Assembly (NCBI RefSeq): GCF_002979515.1
Contig: NZ_PCPA01000010.1
Coordinates: forward strand, 93,646 to 157,645
Length of the DNA: 64,000 bases
Direction of reading: 5' to 3'
From: Microbacterium sp. MYb54
GTDB taxonomy: Bacteria > Actinomycetota > Actinomycetes > Actinomycetales > Microbacteriaceae
In this document: positions 16,498 to 25,318 of the stretch, piece by piece
Position numbering within the stretch: the first letter of the stretch is position 1
Layout of the letters: the number at the start of each line of letters is the position of its first letter
Made by a program: the position numbers and the translations under genes
The notes under the pieces: generated by a model
Seen by the model: only the letters and a program-made list of their open reading frames with translations
What the model was told of the DNA's origin: nothing
The model's database searches: none

Positions 16498-17354
16498 CGG
16501 CTCCTCCTGCGGGTCGGGTCGGCAAGATCGCGCAGACCGTCGGCGAGGAAGTTCACACCGAGCACGAGCGCGATGATCGCGATACCGGGAGCGATCGCGC
16601 CGACCGGTGCGACAAGCACAGTGCCCTGCGCCTCCTGCAGCATCCGCCCCCATGACGCGTTGGGCGGTGGCGCCCCCAACCCGAGGTACGACAGGCTCGC
16701 CTCGGCCAGCACGGCGGCGCCGAACTGCAGCGCGAGGCTCACGGCGAGTGTGGGTGCGATGTTCGGCAGCACGTGCTGGAACACGACTCCGAGCACGCCG
16801 GTGCCGCTCGTGCGCGCCGCGGTGATGTACTGCTCCTGCAGCACGCGCCGCGCGAGGATGCGGGTGAGACGTGCCACGACCGCCGACATCGCGAGTCCGA
16901 TCGCGAGCACCGCCGACCACAGGGATGCGCCCTGCACGGCGACGACCAGCATCGCGAGCAGCAGCACGGGGAAGGCGATGACGACGTCGAGTCCCGCCGA
17001 GAGCGTGTCGTCGACCCAGGGGCGGGCGAACGCGGCGAGGAGTCCGACGACCGTGCCGAGGAGCGCGGCGATCGCGACGGCGCAGGTGCCGACGATGAGG
17101 GCGATCCGTGCGCCCCACATCAGCTGCGAGAACAGGTCGCGACCGAGTCGATCGGTGCCGAGCAGGTGCAGGGCGCTGGGCCCCTCGAGGCGACTGCCGC
17201 TGGTGTCGGCGAGCGGGTAGGGCAGCCAGAACAGAGAGACCAGGGCCATCAGCACGATGAGGCCCGTGAGCACGATCCCGATCAGCAGGGTCGCCTTCGG
17301 ACGCCGGCGCACGGGCACCGATCCGGTGATCAGCTGTTCGGCGACGCGGCTCAT
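16494..17354 (-). CDS. ABC transporter permease, DppC-like
   Basis: A 286-residue inner-membrane permease with about six membrane spans. The N-terminal span is preceded by RRRPKATLL. It carries LLGTDRLGRDLFSQLMWGAR, the strongly conserved DppC/OppC block, and the EAA-type coupling loop 'ARTSGTGVLGVVFQHVLPNIAP'. It starts inside the last bases of the DppB-like gene. It forms the channel with that permease. Confidence 0.93.
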   Translation of the reverse strand: MSRVAEQLITGSVPVRRRPKATLLIGIVLTGLIVLMALVSLFWLPYPLADTSGSRLEGPSALHLLGTDRLGRDLFSQLMWGARIALIVGTCAVAIAALLGTVVGLLAAFARPWVDDTLSAGLDVVIAFPVLLLAMLVVAVQGASLWSAVLAIGLAMSAVVARLTRILARRVLQEQYITAARTSGTGVLGVVFQHVLPNIAPTLAVSLALQFGAAVLAEASLSYLGLGAPPPNASWGRMLQEAQGTVLVAPVGAIAPGIAIIALVLGVNFLADGLRDLADPTRRRSR

Positions 17355-18313
17355 CGGTTCCCCGAGACGCTCGTGCGCAGGCGCGGGTCGATCAGGCGCT
17401 GCACGATGTCGGCGGCGAACCCGACCAGCAGCACGAAGAGGGTGCTGACGACGAGGACGCCCTGGATGACCTGGAAGTCATGCTGCTCGATGGCCGACAG
17501 CAGCAGGCTGCCGAGACCGGGAAGTGTGAAGACGCTCTCGACGACCACCGCGCCCAGCAGCGTGGTCGACAGCTCGATACCGAGGATCGCGACGACGGGC
17601 ACCGCGCCGTTGCGCACCCCATGCCGGAGCAGGGCTTCACCCATGCCGGATCCTCCCGCGCGGGCGGTGCGCAGATAGTCGCTGCCCAGCACGTCGAGGG
17701 TGGCCGAGCGGACGTAGCGGCTCAGGGAGGCGCTCATGACGATCACGATCGTGAGCACCGGAAGCGCGAGCGAGCGCAGCGCATCGGCCGGATCCTCCCA
17801 GTCCTTTCGAGGGAACCCGCCGGATGGCAGCAGACCCAGCCCGAGCGCGAAGACCCACACGAGCACGACACCGACCCAGAACACGGGAACCGCGACACCG
17901 AGCTGCGCGAACCCCGAGAGCGCGATGCCGTACCAGCGGTCGGACTTCACGGCTGCGGTGATGCCGATCACGAGCGAGACGAGCAGCGCGATGGTGAAGG
18001 CGATGAGCGTGAGCGGAAGCGTCACGCCGAGGCGATCGGCGATGTCGGGTCCGACGGGACGGGAGCTCAGGAAGGACTCGCCGAGGTCGAATCGGAGCAG
18101 CTGTGCCGCCCACGTCGTGAACTGCTGCAACAGCGGCTGGTCGGAGCCGACCTGGGCGCGCGCGGCGTCGATCTGCTCCGGGGTGGCGTTCACCGAGAGC
18201 AGTGCATTGGCCGGGTCGCCGGGAAGCAGTCGCAGCAGCACGAAGATCGCGACCATCGCGACGACGAGCGAGACCGCGAGGAAGGCGAGGCGGCGCAGGA
18301 GATAGGCGAGCAT
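17351..18313 (-). CDS. ABC transporter permease, DppB-like
   Basis: A 320-residue permease with six predicted spans. It starts MLAYLLRRLAFLAVSLVVAM, the standard DppB N-terminus, followed by the LLPGDPA motif, and has the coupling loop 'DYLRTARAGGSGMGEALLRHGVRNG'. The stop overlaps the next gene's start by 4 bases. It follows the binding-protein gene after a 52-base gap that holds a strong stem-loop, so its expression is probably lower than that of the binding protein. Confidence 0.93.
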   Translation of the reverse strand: MLAYLLRRLAFLAVSLVVAMVAIFVLLRLLPGDPANALLSVNATPEQIDAARAQVGSDQPLLQQFTTWAAQLLRFDLGESFLSSRPVGPDIADRLGVTLPLTLIAFTIALLVSLVIGITAAVKSDRWYGIALSGFAQLGVAVPVFWVGVVLVWVFALGLGLLPSGGFPRKDWEDPADALRSLALPVLTIVIVMSASLSRYVRSATLDVLGSDYLRTARAGGSGMGEALLRHGVRNGAVPVVAILGIELSTTLLGAVVVESVFTLPGLGSLLLSAIEQHDFQVIQGVLVVSTLFVLLVGFAADIVQRLIDPRLRTSVSGNR

Positions 18314-18328
18314 GGCTTCTCAGGATGA

Positions 18329-18361
18329 CGTGGGGGATGCCGACGCGCGGCATCCCCCACG
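18329..18361 (-). terminator. Intercistronic stem-loop between binding protein and permeases
   Basis: A perfect 14-base stem (18329-18342 with 18348-18361) and 5-base loop lies between the stop of the binding-protein gene (18366) and the start of the DppB-like gene (18313). It should act as a partial terminator or 3' stabiliser, favouring the binding protein. Confidence 0.65.
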
Positions 18362-18365
18362 CACG

Positions 18366-19862
18366 TCAGGACTTGACGATGTCGTACGCGAAGAACTGCG
18401 AGTTCAGGCCGTTGACCGGGTAACCGCTGAGGTCGCTGGAGGCGACCACGATCTGCGGGTACAGGTACAACCATACGCTCGCGGCATCCGCGGCGATCTT
18501 CTCGTTGACCTGCTTCAGCAGAGCCGTCTGCTCGTCGGTCGTGGCGGCCTGCTCGGCCTGGGCGACCCACTGCTGCACGTCGGCGTCGTTGTAGCCCCAG
18601 TAGAAGTCGGGGTTGCCGTACCAGACCACGTCGCGGTCGTTCACGTGCTCCTGGAGAGTCGCCTCGAAGTCCTGCTCCTTGAAGACCTTCGTGTACCACT
18701 CGTCGGCGCTGATCGTGTTGATCTCGACCGTGATGCCGACCTCGGCGAGCTGCGACTGCAGGAACTCCGCAACCGCAGGGTGCGGGTCGTAGCTCGGGGT
18801 GTCGAGCGTGAACGTGAAGCCGTCGGCGTAGCCGGCCTGCGCGAGCAGATCCTTCGACAGCTTGACGTCGTACGGGTTCACCGCGGTGAGGTCTTCGTAC
18901 CAGGGGTCGGTCGGGGGGACCATCGAGCCGATCAGCGTGCCGTAGTCGCCCCAGATCGATTCGAGGAGCTTCTTCGTGTCGATCGCGGAGTAGATCGCCT
19001 TGCGCACGAGCGTGTTGTCGAAGGGGGCGACGCGGTCGTTGAAGGCGAGCAGCTCCTTCGTGGTCGAGGTTCCCTCGCTCACGACGTAGTCATCGGAGTC
19101 GAACTGCGTGAGCGAATCGGGGCTCTGCACGCTGGTGATGACGTCGATCTCGCCAGTGAGGAGTGCGTTGTTCTCGGCCGTCGCGTCGGTGAAGTACGTG
19201 TAGACGACCTCGCCGTTCTTGGCGGGCTCGCCCCAGTAGTCGTCCCAGCGGTCGAGGGTGAGGGTCGAGCCCTTCTTCCACTCGTCGAGCGTGTACGGGC
19301 CGGTGCCGTCTTCGGTGCTGGTGATGTCGCCGGCCTCGTCGTTCACGATCCAGACGTAGCTGAGGTTGTAGAGGAACGAGATCGACCGCTCCGACAGGGT
19401 GAACACGACCGTGTTGTCGTCGGGGGTGGCGATGTCGGCGATCGTCTTGAAGCTCGACTTGCGGGCAGAGACCGAGTCCTCGGCGGTGACGGCCTCGATG
19501 CTCGACTTCACATCGGCGGAGGTGAGCGGGTCGCCCGAGTGGAAGGTCACGTCGTCGCGCAGCGTGATCGTGTAGGTCAGGCCGTCGTCGGAAACCTGGG
19601 CGTCTTCGGCGAGAAGAGGCTCGACCGCGCCGTCATCCGTCAATCGGTACAGGCCCTCGTAGACGTTGCCGGTGAGTGCTTCGGTGACGCCCTGGCCGCC
19701 GCCCTGGGTGTTGCTCAGGTTGGTGGGCTCGTACAGCGACCCGATGAAGATCGTGGCGTCTTCGCTCGCGGTGGCATCGTTGCTCGTGCCGGACGCGCAA
19801 CCGGCCACGAGGGCGAGCGTGGCGACGGCGCCGAGCGCGCCGAGGATGCGGGTTCTTCTCAT
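18366..19862 (-). CDS. ABC transporter substrate-binding lipoprotein, peptide/nickel type
   Basis: A 498-residue extracellular solute-binding protein of family 5. The signal ends in the lipobox LVAGC near residue 22, so it is tethered to the membrane. Family signatures include ALTGNVYEGLYRLTDDGAVEP near residue 60-75 and 'FTLSERSISFLYNLS'. It captures a peptide or peptide-like solute for the permeases downstream; the ligand cannot be told from sequence. The ATG at 19862 begins a good signal peptide; the longer in-frame reading upstream overlaps the DUF1684 gene and is out of keeping with the family. Confidence 0.93.
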   Translation of the reverse strand: MRRTRILGALGAVATLALVAGCASGTSNDATASEDATIFIGSLYEPTNLSNTQGGGQGVTEALTGNVYEGLYRLTDDGAVEPLLAEDAQVSDDGLTYTITLRDDVTFHSGDPLTSADVKSSIEAVTAEDSVSARKSSFKTIADIATPDDNTVVFTLSERSISFLYNLSYVWIVNDEAGDITSTEDGTGPYTLDEWKKGSTLTLDRWDDYWGEPAKNGEVVYTYFTDATAENNALLTGEIDVITSVQSPDSLTQFDSDDYVVSEGTSTTKELLAFNDRVAPFDNTLVRKAIYSAIDTKKLLESIWGDYGTLIGSMVPPTDPWYEDLTAVNPYDVKLSKDLLAQAGYADGFTFTLDTPSYDPHPAVAEFLQSQLAEVGITVEINTISADEWYTKVFKEQDFEATLQEHVNDRDVVWYGNPDFYWGYNDADVQQWVAQAEQAATTDEQTALLKQVNEKIAADAASVWLYLYPQIVVASSDLSGYPVNGLNSQFFAYDIVKS

Positions 19863-19890
19863 GAGTACTCCAGGGTGAGAGTGTGCGGCG

Positions 19891-20586
19891 TCACGCCGCG
19901 TAGATGTCGAAGCCGTCGCGGAAGACGACGTTCTTCTCGCCTGCTCGGATAGGCAGGGGGAAGCGGTTGGATGCCGGCGGCAGCGGGCAGTTGTACTGGG
20001 CGCTGAATCCGCATGGGGGCACGAACGCGCGGTTGAAGTCGAGGACCACTGAGCCCTCGTCGTCGCGCAGCTGGACGAACAGGAAGCGACCGGAACCGTA
20101 GGTCTCCGATCCGTTCGTCTCGTCGCCGAACACGAGCAGCAGCGTGCCGCCGTCGTCGAAGGCGGCGAGGGTGTACTCCTGGCCGTCGAGCTCGAGGCGG
20201 ATGTCACCGGGGACGACCAGGTCGCGTGTGCCGCCGTTGTCGCGGATGTGCTCGAACGAGACGCGGCGACTACCCGACACAGGGGTGAAGTGCCCTTCGA
20301 GAACCCATGCGGGGTCGTACTCGTAGGTGTCGATGCGGTCGAAGGCGCGGATGGCGGGGGCGTCGGCATCCCAGACACGCAGCCCGTGCTCCGCCTGGCC
20401 GGTCTCGATGTTCGTGCGCTCGACCGGCGTCACGGTCACCGTGTCTGCTGCGGCGCGCTGCTCGGCGTCCAGATCAGGGCGTTCGCCGGTCCAGCGGGTC
20501 TCGATCAGGGCGAGGTTGCCCGTCGCCGAAGTGACGGCAGCGCGGCGCTCGGCCTGCCAGTGGGTATGATCTTCGCGTTCAGACAT
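19891..20586 (-). CDS. DUF1684 domain protein
   Basis: A 231-residue soluble protein of the DUF1684 family. The family signature is near the C-terminus: DFNRAFVPPCGFSAQYNCPLPP followed by NRFPLPIRAGEK. Residues 10-90 hold the N-terminal strand-rich part. No signal peptide. Function is unknown; the conserved Cys, Asn and acidic residues might bind a ligand. It is the first gene of the importer operon, with 28 bases before the binding-protein start, so a role linked to the imported solute is possible. The start at 20586 is chosen over an in-frame TTG nine bases earlier. Confidence 0.85.
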   Translation of the reverse strand: MSEREDHTHWQAERRAAVTSATGNLALIETRWTGERPDLDAEQRAAADTVTVTPVERTNIETGQAEHGLRVWDADAPAIRAFDRIDTYEYDPAWVLEGHFTPVSGSRRVSFEHIRDNGGTRDLVVPGDIRLELDGQEYTLAAFDDGGTLLLVFGDETNGSETYGSGRFLFVQLRDDEGSVVLDFNRAFVPPCGFSAQYNCPLPPASNRFPLPIRAGEKNVVFRDGFDIYAA

Positions 20587-20678
20587 CACTTTCAATTCTC
20601 TTGCATGCAGAACGAGGTGGGGCCGAGGGCGTCACTCGGAGTAACGCGGCATCGAGCTGAGTCGCGGATCCGTCTTCG

Positions 20679-21182
20679 TTGACTGACTTCCTGACGCCGC
20701 GACGTCTCATGTCCGGCGACAAGCTCTCGGAGTTCCGCTGCGGCGAGGAGAGCCTCGACATCTGGCTCCGTGGTCGCGCGCGCTCGAACGAGAGGAGCGG
20801 CGCCTCGCGCACCATGGTGTCCGTGACGCGGGAGGGGAGGGTCGCCGGGTACTACTGCCTCGCGTCCAGCGCCATCGATCGAGACGACGGTCCGCCACCT
20901 CTCGCTTCCGGCATGCCCGCGTCTGTCCCCGTGGTGCTCCTCGGTCGCCTAGCCGTGGATCAAGAGTTCTCCGGACGAGGTCTGGGGGTCTCGCTTCTGC
21001 AGCACGCGACGCTTCGAGCCCTCGAAGCGGCTGAGACCATCGGCGTTCATGCCGTGCTCGTGCATGCGATCAGCGACCACGTGGTGCCGTTCTATCGCCG
21101 ATTCGGCTTCACGCCGTTCCCCGATGGGCAGCGCACGCTCTACCTGCTGACGAAAGATGCTCGCGCGACGCTGACGCCGTGA
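20679..21182 (+). CDS. GNAT acetyltransferase resembling TacT/AtaT toxins, no antitoxin seen
   Basis: A 167-residue GNAT protein. The N-terminal 'FRCGEESLDIWLRGRARSNERSGASRT' is the diagnostic segment of the TacT/AtaT tRNA-acetylating toxin group, and the acetyl-CoA loop is QEFSGRGLGVSLLQHA. The end 'HVVPFYRRFGFTPFPDGQRTLYLL' also matches. Such toxins acetylate the amino acid on charged tRNA and are normally preceded by a DUF1778 antitoxin. Here only 92 bases separate it from the divergent DUF1684 gene, and no antitoxin frame is present. The start is a TTG at 20679; an ATG at 20709 would shorten the protein slightly and remove residues that the family retains. Confidence 0.8.
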   Translation: MTDFLTPRRLMSGDKLSEFRCGEESLDIWLRGRARSNERSGASRTMVSVTREGRVAGYYCLASSAIDRDDGPPPLASGMPASVPVVLLGRLAVDQEFSGRGLGVSLLQHATLRALEAAETIGVHAVLVHAISDHVVPFYRRFGFTPFPDGQRTLYLLTKDARATLTP

Positions 21183-21425
21183 TCCGGACACCTGCTCCGA
21201 TCGGTCACCATCGGAAAGCCCATTCCGGTGCATGGATGCAACAGGTTGCAACCTCGTCCGGTATACCATTTGGCCATACGCCCAGCAGTGTCAGTCCCCA
21301 GCTGACCGTGGGCGGGGCGGCTCAGCCGTCATGCGGAGGGAGAGTGGATCTCTTTTCGATCCCGAGGGGGGATGGGGTGGGAGTTCGGTCCCCAGCCGAC
21401 GCCCACCCCCACACTCGGATCCGCG
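21183..21425. other. Gap with palindromes after the GNAT toxin-like gene
   Basis: No convincing gene. It holds TGCAAC-AG-GTTGCA (21237-21250), the overlapping perfect palindrome GGTTGCAACC (21244-21253), and GGTATACC (21260-21267). Toward the end, GGGGTGGG (21374-21381) can pair with CCCACCCC (21402-21409) to form a possible terminator for the minus-strand gene that stops at 21426. Confidence 0.4.
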
Positions 21426-22529
21426 TCAGTTCAGTCGGCTCACGACCCAGAACGCGATGAACCCGATCACCACGATGATCGGAAGCCAGGTCCCACCTCG
21501 CTTCAGGCGACGTCCCTGCGGAGCGACTCCCGGTGGTGGTGTGCGCAGTCCCGCCGGCGGAGCGAAGGGCAGCGCCTGTCCAGGGTGCCGGCCCGATGCC
21601 GTGGCACCAGCGTCGTCGGCAGTCAGTCGCTCATCGCGCCACCGCGACCACTGATCGAACTTCGCCAGCAGTGCGCCCACGACGCCGAACAACCACGCCC
21701 ACGTCGCCGGGTCGAGCGTCGAGACCTTGCGCTGCGTGTAGAGGAACAGCCAGTCGTCGACGATCTCGACGTCGAGCTGGGCGGCGTTGTCGATGAACCG
21801 CGCCATGATGTCGGGCGTGAAGAGGTAGAGCGCATCGCGTTCGTATCCGGCGGGGCAGTACAGCGTGAAGTGCTGATCGAAGTCGCCTTCGAGCGACAGG
21901 CGCTGCGCCTTCTGGAACGATGCCGGAAGGTTCGACCCGAAACCGTTGTTGCCCTTCGCGTCGAGCACGATGTTCGGCAGGGGAGCATCGAGCTTCACCG
22001 CCACGTACCCCCAGTGGTAGGTCGTCGAGTTCTTTCCCGACTGCACCGTGTACTGGTAGTTGCCGAACTCCACGAAGCGCGGTCGGGTGCCCCGGACCAG
22101 GTCGGTCGACTGACGTGCGCGACCGAGGCTGAAGATCATGCCGGGAAGCGGAGGGTCTGCGAGCTTCGGCTCGTATGACATGCCGTTCGCCTGAGCGAAT
22201 CGATGCAGCCGGTAGCGTCTGGCCTGCGCGTTGCGCGCGGCCAACCAGATCATCACTCCCACTGCGGCGAGGAGGAGAAGGATCAGCACCAGCGGGATCG
22301 CCGCAGCGGCAGGTGAGGTGCCGAACGACCCGAGACTCAGGATCACGCCCACGAGGAGCGGGAGCATCACGATGGCAGCGATCGTCGCCGCCACGATGCC
22401 GATGATCGTGGATGCCGACAGACCTGCCGTCGGTCGTGAACGAAGCTCCGCGGCGAAGGCGCGCACGGCCGCCGCGTCGACCGGTTCGGTGAGAGGCCCG
22501 GCGTCGAAGGTCGGCGGCGGTGTCGTCAC
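21426..22529 (-). CDS. Membrane protein of unknown function
   Basis: A 367-residue protein. After about 45 polar residues come two membrane spans (roughly 45-75 and 80-105) separated by a short turn, then a soluble domain of about 200 residues containing 'GMIFSLGRARQSTDLVRG' and 'FVEFGNYQYTVQSGKNSTTYHWGYVAVKLDAPLP', and a last span right at the C-terminus ending WVVSRLN. The soluble region probably faces the cytoplasm. I recognise the type from actinobacterial genomes as a DUF-like protein with no known function. The GTG at 22529 overlaps the stop of the upstream gene (GTGA), so the two are translationally coupled. Confidence 0.8.
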   Translation of the reverse strand: MTTPPPTFDAGPLTEPVDAAAVRAFAAELRSRPTAGLSASTIIGIVAATIAAIVMLPLLVGVILSLGSFGTSPAAAAIPLVLILLLLAAVGVMIWLAARNAQARRYRLHRFAQANGMSYEPKLADPPLPGMIFSLGRARQSTDLVRGTRPRFVEFGNYQYTVQSGKNSTTYHWGYVAVKLDAPLPNIVLDAKGNNGFGSNLPASFQKAQRLSLEGDFDQHFTLYCPAGYERDALYLFTPDIMARFIDNAAQLDVEIVDDWLFLYTQRKVSTLDPATWAWLFGVVGALLAKFDQWSRWRDERLTADDAGATASGRHPGQALPFAPPAGLRTPPPGVAPQGRRLKRGGTWLPIIVVIGFIAFWVVSRLN

Positions 22530-23494
22530 CGATTCACCGCATCGGCATCCCAGGTGAGGTCGGCGCCCTCCGGGATCGGGAGCGCCTCCAGACGCCCGTC
22601 GGCGCAGATGGCCGTGATCAGCTCGGACGACCCCGCCACGATCGTCGAGTCGAAGTCGACTTCGCCCACCATGACCCACGCGTGATCTTCGGGCCACAGG
22701 ATGCTCGGACTCTGAGCGGACGGCGGGAACCCATGTTCTTCGGCTGGAAGGTCTCGCCAGGGGGCGCGCAGCACCCAGTCGGGGTCGGCGAAGGAGCGCG
22801 GTGATGCGGAGAACAGCACGTGCCCCCGCCCCGGCAGCTCGAACCTCGGCCCCTCCGAGATCTCGCGCGAGAGGATGCCCTCCTGCCAGGTGGGCTTGCG
22901 GAAGACGTTGTTGAACGGATCGCGTGTGCTGCGGTCGAGCATCGCCTGATGGTTCGGGTCGTCCGAGAAGGTCAGGAAGGCGCGCGATGGGGTGATGCCG
23001 ACGAACCCCAGCAGACCGCCGCGTCCTTCCCAGAGCGCGGCGAATCCGGCATCCGGTGTCTGCGTATGCTCCTCGAGGTGGCCGGCGATCGCGGCGAGGA
23101 GATCCGGTGGGAGCTCGCCCTCCATCGGCGCCGAGAACTCGCGGCCATCCGGCGCCATCCCCATGCGCCCGTCGCCGTCTGGCGGTGTGCGCACGATCCG
23201 CTGCCACTGTGCCAGCGGATGCAGGACCGTGCCGAAGGTCGCGGCAGCCTGCGCCCAGGTGGCGGGTTCGTCGACGAACCGGTCCATGAGGGCCCGCTGT
23301 TCGGATTCCGGCATCCGCACCAGTTCGTCGGGCGTCGGGATCGCGCGGTCAGGCAGCGAACGGACGACGGCGGGATGAAAGACGCGCGCATACGCGGGGA
23401 AGCCCCGAGGGACCACGCCGTGCATGGTCTCGTACCCCGCATCGAGCCGCTCGCGCAGCCATGCACCCGCCGATGGATCAGACGTCCACTCCAT
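22526..23494 (-). CDS. Conserved hypothetical protein (322 residues)
   Basis: A soluble protein without signal peptide or membrane spans. It has many Trp, Pro and acidic residues, with segments such as 'WEGRGGLLGFVGITPSR' and 'RFELPGRGHVLFSASPRSFADPDW' and 'ILWPEDHAWVMVGEVDFDSTIVAGS'. The last looks like a ligand- or partner-binding beta domain, but I do not recognise a family with known function. Its stop overlaps the start of the membrane-protein gene downstream, which suggests the two products work together. It is leaderless, divergent from the Pr6Pr gene. Confidence 0.8.
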   Translation of the reverse strand: MEWTSDPSAGAWLRERLDAGYETMHGVVPRGFPAYARVFHPAVVRSLPDRAIPTPDELVRMPESEQRALMDRFVDEPATWAQAAATFGTVLHPLAQWQRIVRTPPDGDGRMGMAPDGREFSAPMEGELPPDLLAAIAGHLEEHTQTPDAGFAALWEGRGGLLGFVGITPSRAFLTFSDDPNHQAMLDRSTRDPFNNVFRKPTWQEGILSREISEGPRFELPGRGHVLFSASPRSFADPDWVLRAPWRDLPAEEHGFPPSAQSPSILWPEDHAWVMVGEVDFDSTIVAGSSELITAICADGRLEALPIPEGADLTWDADAVNR

Positions 23495-23500
23495 GCGACC

Positions 23501-23558
23501 ACGCTACCCAACGCGCGCGGACTGCGACCATCGGTCGTGCAGGAAGTGCTCCTAGGCT
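23501..23558. promoter_or_regulatory. Back-to-back leaderless promoters
   Basis: On the minus strand TAGCGT (23506-23501) ends 7 bases before the ATG at 23494. On the plus strand TAGGCT (23553-23558) ends 7 bases before the GTG at 23565. The two start codons are only 70 bases apart. Confidence 0.5.
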
Positions 23559-23564
23559 GACGCT

Positions 23565-24218
23565 GTGAAGTCCGACACCGTTGCGCCGCCGACCTCCATC
23601 GTGTGGGCGTTCGGCCGCATCGTCGCCGGAGTCACGGTCATCGCGGTCCTCCTCTACGCCTATCTCCTGCGCATCGCGGTCGGAGACGGCAACCCGCTCG
23701 ACTACTTCGGCTACTTCACGAATCAGACCAGCCTGCTCGCCGCATTGATCCTGATCAGCGCCGGAGCACTCGCGGTGAACGGTCGACCGATCCCGCCTTG
23801 GCTCACCCTGCTGAGGGGCATCGTGACCGCGTATCTGATCGTGGTCGGGGTGATCTACAACGTTCTCGTCCCCGGCACCGGCTCGGCGCCGCCCTGGGTG
23901 AGCGTGCTGCTGCACGTCGTGTTCCCGGTGCTCGTCGTGCTCGACTGGCTGCTGGTGGGTGATCGCTTCCGCCTGCCGTGGCGACGCCTCTGGATGCTCC
24001 TGCCGTATCCCCTCACCTGGCTCGTCGTGGTCCTGATCCGTGGCGTCACCGATGGCTGGGTACCGTACGGCTTCCTTCTTCCCGAACGCGGCCCGGTGTC
24101 GCTGCTCCTCCACATCATCGGCCTGCTCGTGGCGGTCCTCCTCGCCGGCCTCCTGGTCTGGGCAGCCAGCCGATTCCGTGGCGTCTGGGGCAGGGACGGC
24201 GGATCGGTCACCGGTTGA
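23565..24218 (+). CDS. Pr6Pr family membrane protein
   Basis: A 217-residue integral membrane protein with six predicted spans. The segment 'LDYFGYFTNQTSLLAALILI' is the family hallmark (FxxFTxQSNLL pattern), followed by paired spans and a 'LLHVVFPVLVVLDWLL' span with His and Asp. Pr6Pr proteins are related to the FAR-17a/AIG1 group; bacterial members have no proven activity. The GTG start is favoured by the -10 box directly upstream. Confidence 0.85.
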   Translation: MKSDTVAPPTSIVWAFGRIVAGVTVIAVLLYAYLLRIAVGDGNPLDYFGYFTNQTSLLAALILISAGALAVNGRPIPPWLTLLRGIVTAYLIVVGVIYNVLVPGTGSAPPWVSVLLHVVFPVLVVLDWLLVGDRFRLPWRRLWMLLPYPLTWLVVVLIRGVTDGWVPYGFLLPERGPVSLLLHIIGLLVAVLLAGLLVWAASRFRGVWGRDGGSVTG

Positions 24219-24304
24219 GCAGATCCGACGCTGTGCTGCCACCGGGGTGGGCGCTACGGTAGGAATCGCGTCGCGCGAGCCGACTGTCTTGGGGGAGAGT
24301 TCGA

Positions 24305-25318
24305 ATGCTGAATCAGGCCGAAGCCGTGTCCGGTGAGCGGATCTTCCGCAGGAATCCAGTCCGTTCGGCCGTCGGGGCTATCGTGCTCTCGGCGGTGCTG
24401 TCGGCGGCGACGCTCTTCCTGCTCCCGAAGTTCCTGCCGGGCACCATGAAGATCTCGACTCGCGGCGTGCTGGTGCTCGTCGTCGCGATCGCGCTGACCA
24501 TCGCCGTGTTCGCCGGGTTCTTCTGGTTCCGCAACATCCGGATCGTCGTGCGCCCCGACGCGGTCGAGATCGGGAAGGCCGGCAGCCGCGAGACGTTCTC
24601 GAGGGCGACGACCGCCTTCCGCTCGAAGATCACCGAGCACCGCACCAACGGACTGCCCAGCGGAACGACGCGCGCTCTGGTCGTGCACAGCGGTGACCGG
24701 GAGATCACGATCGAGCTGCCCGGCTACACGCGGTCGCTGTTCAACGAGCTGATGGCGACGCTCAACCCCATCGCGCAGCCGGTGTTCGACGATCCCGTCG
24801 CGGCTGCGCGCGCGGGCGCCCAGCTGCCGACGCAGTTCACGATCGACGCCACGGGCGAGCGGCGTCTGGCCTCGCGCATCACGATCGCCGCGGTCGTGTT
24901 CCTCGTCATCGCCATCGGCGTCGGACTGCTGGTGATCGTTCCGGGCTTCGTCGAGAGTGAGCTCTCGGCCCTCATCCTGCTCGCGCCGTTCGCCGCGTTC
25001 GCCGCCATCGGATTCGGGATCGGAGCCGTGCAGCGCCGACGTGTCGTGCGGTCGATTCCCGCCCTCGTCTCGATCGACACCCACGGCATCCGCATCGACG
25101 GAGTCGACAACCCCTACACGCAGCTCAGCCGCATCTGGCTGACCCCGCCGGCCTACCCGGTCAAGCGCCTGCGCCTCGCACGCGCCGGAGGCAAGACGAC
25201 CACCCACCTGCTGGCATCTTCCCGCGTCGGGATCACGCCCGACTACGACGACCTCCTGCTCGCCGTCCGAGCAAGGACGGCGCATCTGCCCGGCCTCCTC
25301 TCCCTGGACCTCGAGTGA
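24305..25318 (+). CDS. Membrane protein with PH-like segments, unknown function
   Basis: A 337-residue protein with two N-terminal spans (about 22-45 and 52-75), a soluble domain of 110 residues, two further spans (about 200-225 and 232-250) and a soluble C-terminal tail. Both soluble parts begin with a strand pattern (RIVVRPDAVEIGK... and VSIDTHGIRIDGVDNPYTQLSRIWLTPP) similar to bacterial PH-like (DUF304) domains that follow membrane spans. This suggests a duplicated architecture. Function unknown. GGGGGAGA precedes the ATG. Its stop overlaps the start of the next gene. Confidence 0.75.
   Translation: MLNQAEAVSGERIFRRNPVRSAVGAIVLSAVLSAATLFLLPKFLPGTMKISTRGVLVLVVAIALTIAVFAGFFWFRNIRIVVRPDAVEIGKAGSRETFSRATTAFRSKITEHRTNGLPSGTTRALVVHSGDREITIELPGYTRSLFNELMATLNPIAQPVFDDPVAAARAGAQLPTQFTIDATGERRLASRITIAAVVFLVIAIGVGLLVIVPGFVESELSALILLAPFAAFAAIGFGIGAVQRRRVVRSIPALVSIDTHGIRIDGVDNPYTQLSRIWLTPPAYPVKRLRLARAGGKTTTHLLASSRVGITPDYDDLLLAVRARTAHLPGLLSLDLE

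Noticed and set aside
20587..20678. Possible DUF1778 antitoxin upstream of the TacT-like gene
   Set aside because: Only 92 bases are available and all plus-strand frames are closed or lack a start; no antitoxin sequence can be read.
21179..21460. 93-codon plus-strand open frame after the GNAT toxin-like gene
   Set aside because: It overlaps the end of the minus-strand gene, has no ribosome site and no recognisable features.
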